NCBI GenBank assembly: GCA_031403955.1
Contig: JANNGR010000187.1
Location: 1-10,631, forward strand
Origin: CAISIP01 sp031403955
GTDB taxonomy: Bacteria > Pseudomonadota > Gammaproteobacteria > Burkholderiales > Burkholderiaceae_C
Reading direction: 5' to 3'
Length of the DNA stretch: 10,631 nt
In this document: positions 5,630 to 10,631 of the stretch, one piece after another
How positions within the stretch are numbered: the first letter of the stretch is position 1
How the letters are laid out: each line of letters begins with the position of its first letter
Translations under genes and position numbers: made by a program
Notes under the pieces: generated by a model
Database searches by the model: none
Seen by the model: the letters and a program-made list of their open reading frames with translations, nothing else
Told to the model about the DNA's origin: nothing

Positions 5630-8548
5630 ATGTTTATTTACCGCGACAACCGAATTGCCAAATACCTGGTGTCGCATTTCGCCTGGTTCTGGCGCGCGGT
5701 CCGCGCCGTGCCCTGGCTGAAAAAGTTGACCAACCGCTTCTTTATCAATTTCATAGTCAACTCCGCCCAGCCGCGCCCGTATCCGTTGTCGCTGTGGGGT
5801 CCGGCAGAGCAGCCAGGTCCGATTGCCGACTACATCTGTTGGACCGGGCTGGTTGATCGCGGTTATACCGGGCGCCACTTGCCGCCCGCCAGCCAGACGG
5901 ATGTCGATGCGCTGCCGGACATCAATGACCTGGGCGTCTTGTTCCAGCGTGGCGCGGATATGACGGCTTGCCCCAAGAGCTCGGCCCTGTTCGGCCTGTT
6001 CGCGCAGTGGTTCACCGACAGTTTCCTGCGTACCGATCCGCTCGACCCACGCAAGAACACTTCCAACCATGAAATCGACCTGTGCCAGATCTACGGGCTC
6101 AACGCCGCTGACACCCACCTGATTCGCAGCGGACAAGGCGGCAAACTGGAATCGCAGGACATCGGTGGCCAGGAATACCCGCCTTATCTTTTTGAGGATG
6201 ATGGCCAGCGTGTCAAGCAAAAGTACCTGACGCTGTCTTACATCGAGGGCGGTGATTTCCGTGGTGAAGTGGTGCCGCAGGAGTTCAACACGCCGCGGCG
6301 TAGGGCCAAATTTTTCCTGACCGGGCTGGAGCGCGGCAACTCTACCATCGTCTATAGCGCGATCAACACCTTATTTCTGCGCGAGCACAACCGCCTGTGC
6401 GGGGAAATCGCAATTTGCCATCCGGACTGGGACAACGATCGCCTGTTCGAGACCGCGCGCAACACCAATATCGTCCAGTTGCTGAACATCATCATTGAAG
6501 ACTACATCAAACACCTGTCGCCGGCCTTATTCAAGATGTTCGTTGAAATCGGTTTCGCCGAACGGCAGCACTGGTATCGCAGCAACCGCATCTGCGCCGA
6601 ATTCAATCTGCTGTATCGCTGGCACCAACTGGTGCCCACCGAGCTGTCGATCGACGGTGCCCGGATTCCACACGCCGATTTTCGATTCAACAACGATCTC
6701 CTAGTCGGACAAGGTATCGAGAAAGTCATCACCGCCAGCGCGACTCAGCGCGCCGGGCGCATCATGCCCAAGAACACCGCCGCTTTCCTGGTGCCGGCGG
6801 ACCTTGCCGCCATCGCCAAATCGCGCGCCTGGCGCATCCGGCCTTATTGCGAATACCGGCAGCAGTTTGGTCTCTCGCCGGTGATTTCGTTTGCTGACTT
6901 GACCAGCGATCAGGAACTTGCGGGCGAGCTGAGCCGTCTGTATGGGAAGGACGTGAAGAAGGTCGAATTTCTGGTCGGGCTGCTGGCGGAGAATTGTTCC
7001 AGCAAGCAGGTGCTGGGCGACCTGATGAATTTCATGGTGGGAGCCGACGCTTTCTCGCATGCGTTGACCAATCCGTTGCTGGCCAAAAACGTCTACGGCG
7101 AGGCGTGTTTTTCAAAGCCCGGCATGGATTCAATAAAAGGTACGCGTAGTTTTGGCGATCTGGTGGGTCGCAACACAGGCATCGGTGGCGCCAGCGCCAG
7201 TTTCTCGATGCGCCGCGCACCGGGCAGTTTTGGTCTGCCGGTTCTGGGCCCGGTGCTCGACGCGATCGACTTTTTTCTGATCAGCGGCTGGGAGCGGTTC
7301 TTCCTGCGCCGGCAAACCAAATACAACAGCACGGTGTTCAAGGTCAACCTGTTCAATCCCACCATCGCCATGCTGGACGATCGCGCCATCACGGCGTTGT
7401 TTGCATCCCGTGACCTGGTGCCGGATCGCCCGAGCGACGGTTTTCAGTTTCAGATACCGCCGCTGCCGCTGCTTGGCAACGTCGTGCCCAGCATGTTCGA
7501 GACCGCAGCGGCGCACGACCAGCCGAAAGCGTTTTATATGCGTCTCCTGCGTACACGTTCGACGACGTTGGTGGCGCAGTTCGAGCGCACGGCGGACGAA
7601 TTCATCGAACGCTGGTTGTCGCGCAAGCGCTTCAGTTTTCGTGACGAACTGGAAAACTTTGCCGTCACGTTTGTTTTTCGCTGGATTCTCGATGCTCATC
7701 CCGATCCCGCCATGGTCCGTCGCCTTTTTGGTGGCCTGTTTTTGCATTGGGCCGTGGCGGTTACCAAATACCTTCCCTGGTCGGCTTATTCGCGCTCGGT
7801 GCGCGACTACCAGCGCCTGGTCGATTGCGTGTCATCCGCGCCCACGTTCAATGCGATGCTGGAGCTCGCGGGCCTGGAAGGCCTGGGCGACCGGGACCTG
7901 GTTGCCAAACAGATTAGCTACCTGCTTGGCAACAACTCGTTTCTGGGAATTCAAAGTGTGCTCAAGTCGCTTATTGGCGAATTAAGCCGGCACCCCGATT
8001 GGTGCGACCAACTACGCGAAGAAATTGTCTCCGTGTTCGGGCACCAGCCGCGCGATGTTGATACCAGGCGGTTGGCCAAGTTGCCCAAGCTCGACCGGTT
8101 TCTGCGCGAGGTGTTGCGCCTGCATCCGCCTGTATTTTTCATTTTTGGGCGCGCCACGCGCGACCGCGTGATCGAATCCGCCAGCGGTGTGTTCGCCATC
8201 GATAAAGGCCAACTGGTGATGGGTGTGATACCGCTTGCGCAGCGCGACCAGAAAGTGTTTGACCAACCGCAGCGTTTCGACCCCGACCGTTTCAACGCGC
8301 CCGAAGCCGCACGGCATTTGATCTGGCCGCGCGGCCAACAGGACAGCCAGGTCGCGCAGGACGACCGTACCTGCCCGGGCAAGGACCTCGCGATTGAGAT
8401 CGCCAAGTTGTTCTGCATCGCGCTGCTACCCAGAGTGTCGTGGAAGCTGAAGCACCCGCCGCGCTGGGGCCGACGGTTGTTTGTGCTGAATGTCGCGGCA
8501 CCGAAAGGCGCGCTTGGCGTGAAGGATTTCTCTCGCCGGGCGCCTTGA
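5630..8548 (+). CDS. Cyclooxygenase-like heme dioxygenase fused to a CYP74-like P450 (putative oxylipin synthase)
   Basis: This 972-residue fusion has two heme domains. Residues about 10-515 resemble prostaglandin H synthase: an N-terminal amphipathic, aromatic/basic stretch (16-45) like the COX membrane-binding helices, then FAQWFTD (124-130), LFLREHNRLC (248-257), AEFNLLYRWH (323-332) and GADAFSHAL (471-479). Y329 matches the radical-forming Tyr385, H332 the proximal heme ligand His388 and S476 probably Ser530; the distal His207 position is D130. Residues about 528-965 resemble CYP74: PGSFGLPVLG (531-540), KYNSTVF (564-570), an I-helix with N769 but no acid-Thr pair, ExxR at E827/R830, RDRVIES (844-850) and the heme Cys C915 in TCPGKDL. 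CYP74 enzymes rearrange hydroperoxides without O2 or a reductase, so the expected pathway is fatty acid to hydroperoxide to allene oxide, epoxyalcohol or aldehyde. There is no signal peptide; translation is probably coupled to the cyclase. Confidence 0.9.
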   Translation: MFIYRDNRIAKYLVSHFAWFWRAVRAVPWLKKLTNRFFINFIVNSAQPRPYPLSLWGPAEQPGPIADYICWTGLVDRGYTGRHLPPASQTDVDALPDINDLGVLFQRGADMTACPKSSALFGLFAQWFTDSFLRTDPLDPRKNTSNHEIDLCQIYGLNAADTHLIRSGQGGKLESQDIGGQEYPPYLFEDDGQRVKQKYLTLSYIEGGDFRGEVVPQEFNTPRRRAKFFLTGLERGNSTIVYSAINTLFLREHNRLCGEIAICHPDWDNDRLFETARNTNIVQLLNIIIEDYIKHLSPALFKMFVEIGFAERQHWYRSNRICAEFNLLYRWHQLVPTELSIDGARIPHADFRFNNDLLVGQGIEKVITASATQRAGRIMPKNTAAFLVPADLAAIAKSRAWRIRPYCEYRQQFGLSPVISFADLTSDQELAGELSRLYGKDVKKVEFLVGLLAENCSSKQVLGDLMNFMVGADAFSHALTNPLLAKNVYGEACFSKPGMDSIKGTRSFGDLVGRNTGIGGASASFSMRRAPGSFGLPVLGPVLDAIDFFLISGWERFFLRRQTKYNSTVFKVNLFNPTIAMLDDRAITALFASRDLVPDRPSDGFQFQIPPLPLLGNVVPSMFETAAAHDQPKAFYMRLLRTRSTTLVAQFERTADEFIERWLSRKRFSFRDELENFAVTFVFRWILDAHPDPAMVRRLFGGLFLHWAVAVTKYLPWSAYSRSVRDYQRLVDCVSSAPTFNAMLELAGLEGLGDRDLVAKQISYLLGNNSFLGIQSVLKSLIGELSRHPDWCDQLREEIVSVFGHQPRDVDTRRLAKLPKLDRFLREVLRLHPPVFFIFGRATRDRVIESASGVFAIDKGQLVMGVIPLAQRDQKVFDQPQRFDPDRFNAPEAARHLIWPRGQQDSQVAQDDRTCPGKDLAIEIAKLFCIALLPRVSWKLKHPPRWGRRLFVLNVAAPKGALGVKDFSRRAP

Positions 8549-8550
8549 CG

Positions 8551-8610
8551 CGCGGTCCAAGTCAAACAGGGATTCATCGACTACGCCGGGTTCTGAAATG
8601 CTGGACCGCG
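8551..8610. repeat. Inverted repeat after the COX-P450 gene
   Basis: CGCGGTCCA at 8551-8559 and TGGACCGCG at 8602-8610 are perfect 9-base inverted arms separated by 42 bases. The left arm begins three bases after the TGA stop. It may shape the 3' end of the operon transcript, but the long loop and absence of a T tract argue against an ordinary factor-independent terminator. Confidence 0.4.
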
Positions 8611-8639
8611 TCGAGGGCACTTGGGCCTTGTAGTGCGCG

Positions 8640-8669
8640 TTGGCAGGAAAATTGTGGCCAGCGTAAGAT
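8640..8669 (+). promoter_or_regulatory. Promoter candidate for the molybdenum hydroxylase operon
   Basis: TTGGCA at 8640-8645 and TAAGAT at 8664-8669 with an 18-base spacer make a fair sigma-70 promoter (5 of 6 and 4 of 6 matches). The same left box also reads as a sigma-54 site: TGGCAGGAAAATTG with GG at 8642-8643 and a -12 GT at 8654-8655, exactly 10 bases apart, where GC is expected. The sequence cannot tell which is used. Confidence 0.4.
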
Positions 8670-8703
8670 GCCACGAGCCATCTTCCCAGTCTCAATCAAT
8701 TAC

Positions 8704-8708
8704 AGGAG
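8704..8708 (+). promoter_or_regulatory. Ribosome binding site of the small hydroxylase subunit
   Basis: AGGAG is 7 bases before the ATG at 8716. It decides the start in favour of 8716 and gives a 167-residue protein of normal length, rather than the much longer open frame that begins within the upstream gene. Confidence 0.8.
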
Positions 8709-8715
8709 TTCAGAC

Positions 8716-9219
8716 ATGGCGAAATTGACCGTCAATGGATTGGTACGTGACTTTGATGCCGAAGGCGACACGCCACTCTTATGGGTGCTGCGTGAACAGC
8801 TCGGCCTTACCGGCAGCAAATACGGTTGTGGCATCGCCCAGTGTGGTGCCTGCACGGTACACATTGACGGGCTGCCCATACGCAGTTGCGTTCGGCCAGT
8901 GTCCAGCATTGGCGTCGCGGAAAAAATTGTGACGATTGAGGGTCTGTCACCGAATGGATCACATCCGGTTCAGAAAGCCTGGGCCGCTCTCGATGTGCCG
9001 CAGTGCGGCTTCTGCCAGAGCGGCATGATCATGGCGGCGGTGGCATTGCTCAACGACAAACCGAAACCGACCGACGCCGACATAGACGAGGTCATGACCA
9101 ATATTTGCCGTTGCGGCACCTACAACCGGATTCGCGCCGCCATCAAGGTGGTGGCAAACGGCGGTAACACCAAGCTGGCCGCGTTGTCGATTCAGCACGC
9201 CGATGGGAGCACGACATGA
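8716..9219 (+). CDS. [2Fe-2S] small subunit of a molybdenum hydroxylase (IorA-like)
   Basis: This 167-residue protein matches the full usual length of the small subunit in the xanthine oxidase family, isoquinoline 1-oxidoreductase branch. It carries two [2Fe-2S] clusters: a plant-ferredoxin-type set at C38, C43, C46 and C58 (GCGIAQCGAC) and a second set at C97, C100, C131 and C133 (CGFC...NICRCG), close to the molybdenum centre. Its role is to pass electrons from the molybdopterin subunit to an acceptor, often a cytochrome c in this group. It has no signal peptide of its own and is probably carried across the membrane in complex with the Tat-tagged large subunit. The stop overlaps the next start (ATGA at 9216-9219), so the two are co-translated. 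The substrate cannot be read from this subunit. Confidence 0.93.
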   Translation: MAKLTVNGLVRDFDAEGDTPLLWVLREQLGLTGSKYGCGIAQCGACTVHIDGLPIRSCVRPVSSIGVAEKIVTIEGLSPNGSHPVQKAWAALDVPQCGFCQSGMIMAAVALLNDKPKPTDADIDEVMTNICRCGTYNRIRAAIKVVANGGNTKLAALSIQHADGSTT

Positions 9220-10631
9220 AAACCACCCTTACGCCAGGGTCCGATGTTTCGCGCCGCGGTTTTATCGCCAGTTCCATGGCCGCCACCGGTGGACTGGTGC
9301 TGGCCTTCCATATCCCGCTGATGGGAGAGGCGGTGGCGCAGCAATCCCAAGCAACACCCACGGCGGAAGTCAACGCCTGGGTGGTCGTGAATCCCGATGA
9401 CTCGGTGGTCATCCGCATCGCCCGTTCTGAAATGGGCCAGGGCACACTGACCGGCCTGGCGCAGTTGGTGGCAGAAGAACTGGACTGCAATTGGGCCAAG
9501 GTCACGACTGAATATCCGACACCCGGCCAGAACCTGGCGCGCAACCGCGTCTGGGGCAACTTTGCCACCGGTGGCAGCCAGGGTATCCGGCAATCCAACG
9601 ACTATGTGCGCAAGGGCGGCCCTACCGCCCGCATGATGCTGGTACAGGCGGCCGCCGACGAGTGGAAGGTGAGTGCATCGGAATGCCGCGTGGCCAGCGG
9701 CGTCATCACCCACACGCCAACTGGCCGCGGCACCACTTATGGCAAGGTCGCTTCCGCGGCCGCCAAGCTTGCGGCACCCGCCGTTGTGACGCTAAAGGAC
9801 CCCAAGGATTGGAAACTCGCCGGCAAACGCCTGGCGCGCCTGGATACGGTGGACAAGACGACCGGTGCCCAGATTTACGGCATGGACCTGAAACTGCCTG
9901 GCATGCTGAATGCCGCCATCAAGGACTGCCCGGTGTTTGGCGGCAAGTTAAAGAGCTTCAACGCCGCCGCGATTGACAAGCGTCCGGGCGTGAAAAAGGT
10001 GGTGCGCGTGGGCGACAGTGCGGTGGCGGTGATTGCCGACACCTGGTGGCGTGCCAAAACCGCGCTCGACGCGCTGCCGATAGAGTGGGATGAAGGCCCC
10101 AACGCAAAATTGTCCAGCGCCGGTTTTAGCGTTATCTTGAAGGCCGGCCTGGACGCGCCGCAGGCCATCGTGGGCAACCAGAACGGCGACGCACTGGCAG
10201 CCATAACAACTGCCGCGCGCAAGGTAGAAGCGGTTTATTCCTACCCGCACCAGAACCACGCGACGATGGAGACCATGAACGCCACGGCACGTTACACAAC
10301 GGAACGCTGCGAAGTCTGGACACCGACCCAAAACGGTGAAGCGGCGCTGGCTGCCACATCCGAAGCCTCCGGTCTGCCCCAGGCAAAGTGTGATGTTTAC
10401 AAGCTGCATCTGGGCGGTGGTTTTGGCCGCCGCGGGGCGACCGACTATGTGCGCCAGGCGGTGGCTCTGGCCAAGGAAATGCCGGGCACGCCGATCAAGC
10501 TGATCTGGTCGCGCGAAGAAGACATGCTGCACGGAAAATTCCATCCCGCAACCCAATGCAAGCTCACCGCCGGGCTGGACGCGCAAGGCAACATCAGCGC
10601 TTTGCACATGCGCATTTCAGGGCAGTCGATT
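9216..10631 (+). CDS. Molybdopterin-binding large subunit of an IorB-like hydroxylase (3' partial)
   Basis: The frame is open from ATG 9216 to the right edge (472 codons) and continues outside; relatives are usually about 700-750 residues. GGGAG at 9205-9209, 6 bases before the ATG, supports the start. The N-terminus is a Tat signal: SRRGF at 12-16, a hydrophobic stretch to about 36, and a likely cleavage after AVA-Q near 41, so the enzyme is periplasmic. EMGQGTLTG (72-80) and GGGFGRR (400-406) are molybdopterin-site motifs typical of this branch, which includes isoquinoline 1-oxidoreductase, nicotinate hydroxylase and periplasmic aldehyde oxidases. The reaction is hydroxylation of an N-heterocycle or oxidation of an aldehyde, with water as the oxygen source. 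The catalytic Glu near the C-terminus is not in the window. It pairs with the small subunit just upstream; substrate unknown. Confidence 0.93.
   Translation, partial: MKTTLTPGSDVSRRGFIASSMAATGGLVLAFHIPLMGEAVAQQSQATPTAEVNAWVVVNPDDSVVIRIARSEMGQGTLTGLAQLVAEELDCNWAKVTTEYPTPGQNLARNRVWGNFATGGSQGIRQSNDYVRKGGPTARMMLVQAAADEWKVSASECRVASGVITHTPTGRGTTYGKVASAAAKLAAPAVVTLKDPKDWKLAGKRLARLDTVDKTTGAQIYGMDLKLPGMLNAAIKDCPVFGGKLKSFNAAAIDKRPGVKKVVRVGDSAVAVIADTWWRAKTALDALPIEWDEGPNAKLSSAGFSVILKAGLDAPQAIVGNQNGDALAAITTAARKVEAVYSYPHQNHATMETMNATARYTTERCEVWTPTQNGEAALAATSEASGLPQAKCDVYKLHLGGGFGRRGATDYVRQAVALAKEMPGTPIKLIWSREEDMLHGKFHPATQCKLTAGLDAQGNISALHMRISGQSI

Larger units (their letters stand above)
8549..8715. other. 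Intergenic region between the fusion gene and the hydroxylase operon
   Basis: This 167-base gap holds an inverted repeat just after the stop codon (8551-8610), a promoter-like sequence (8640-8669), a short inverted repeat AAGATG/CATCTT (8665-8684) overlapping the -10, and the ribosome site of the small subunit. The frame of the small subunit stays open upstream through this gap to an ATG at 8440, but that stretch overlaps the P450 coding sequence, lacks family similarity and is not used as the start. Confidence 0.55.

Noticed and set aside
5309..6220. A 303-codon minus-strand open frame spanning the cyclase/COX-P450 junction
   Set aside because: It is antisense to two strongly supported genes, has no recognisable domain, and long antisense frames are common in GC-rich coding DNA.
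8600..8618. Possible third copy of the GCTTGACCGAT element (GCTGGACCGCG)
   Set aside because: Only 8 of the first 11 bases match, the similarity does not continue, the distance to the ATG (116) differs, and the bases are better explained as an arm of the inverted repeat.
8440..8715. Longer start for the small hydroxylase subunit at ATG 8440
   Set aside because: The extra 92 codons overlap the P450 C-terminus in another frame and lack family similarity, while ATG 8716 has an ideal ribosome site and gives the normal length.

Overview
The window is high-GC, densely coded DNA with every gene on the + strand. Strong Shine-Dalgarno sites, a Tat-exported molybdenum hydroxylase and a zinc-ribbon/cyclase/AAA/TPR protein suggest a Gram-negative bacterium, probably a proteobacterium. 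The genus cannot be told from this sequence. No tRNA, rRNA, CRISPR array, insertion sequence or integrase was seen.

Layout. (1) Positions 1-972 hold the 3' part of a lipocalin-fold gene related to the CrtC/AttH/tocopherol-cyclase-like group; its start lies outside the window. (2) 1151-2176 encodes an astacin-like zinc metallopeptidase with a C-terminal PPC domain and no signal peptide. (3) 2355-5627 encodes a 1090-residue class III nucleotidyl cyclase fused to a zinc ribbon, an AAA ATPase and TPR-like repeats. (4) 5630-8548, two bases after the cyclase stop and without its own clear ribosome site, encodes a 972-residue fusion. Its N-terminal half resembles animal cyclooxygenase (prostaglandin H synthase). 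Its C-terminal half resembles the CYP74 P450s (allene oxide synthase, hydroperoxide lyase). (5) 8716-9219 and 9216 to the right edge are the small [2Fe-2S] and large molybdopterin subunits of an isoquinoline-1-oxidoreductase/aldehyde-oxidase-like enzyme, overlapping by 4 bases.

The central discovery candidate is the cyclase plus COX-CYP74 pair. A cyclooxygenase-like dioxygenase should make a fatty acid hydroperoxide. A CYP74-like domain should rearrange or cleave such a hydroperoxide, without O2 or a reductase. One polypeptide could therefore be a self-contained bacterial oxylipin synthase, parallel to the fungal dioxygenase-P450 fusions and the coral lipoxygenase/allene oxide synthase fusion but built from a COX-type module. 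The COX catalytic Tyr and proximal heme His are kept, while the distal His is Asp. The co-transcribed cyclase/ATPase suggests that production or response is tied to signalling.

Regulation. A 36-base element (26 of 36 identical, 11 of them consecutive) lies at nearly the same distance upstream of the metallopeptidase and the cyclase, which hints at co-regulation of the two units. A hairpin reaches into the Shine-Dalgarno of the cyclase. The hydroxylase operon has its own promoter-like sequence, which fits either sigma-70 or an imperfect sigma-54 site.
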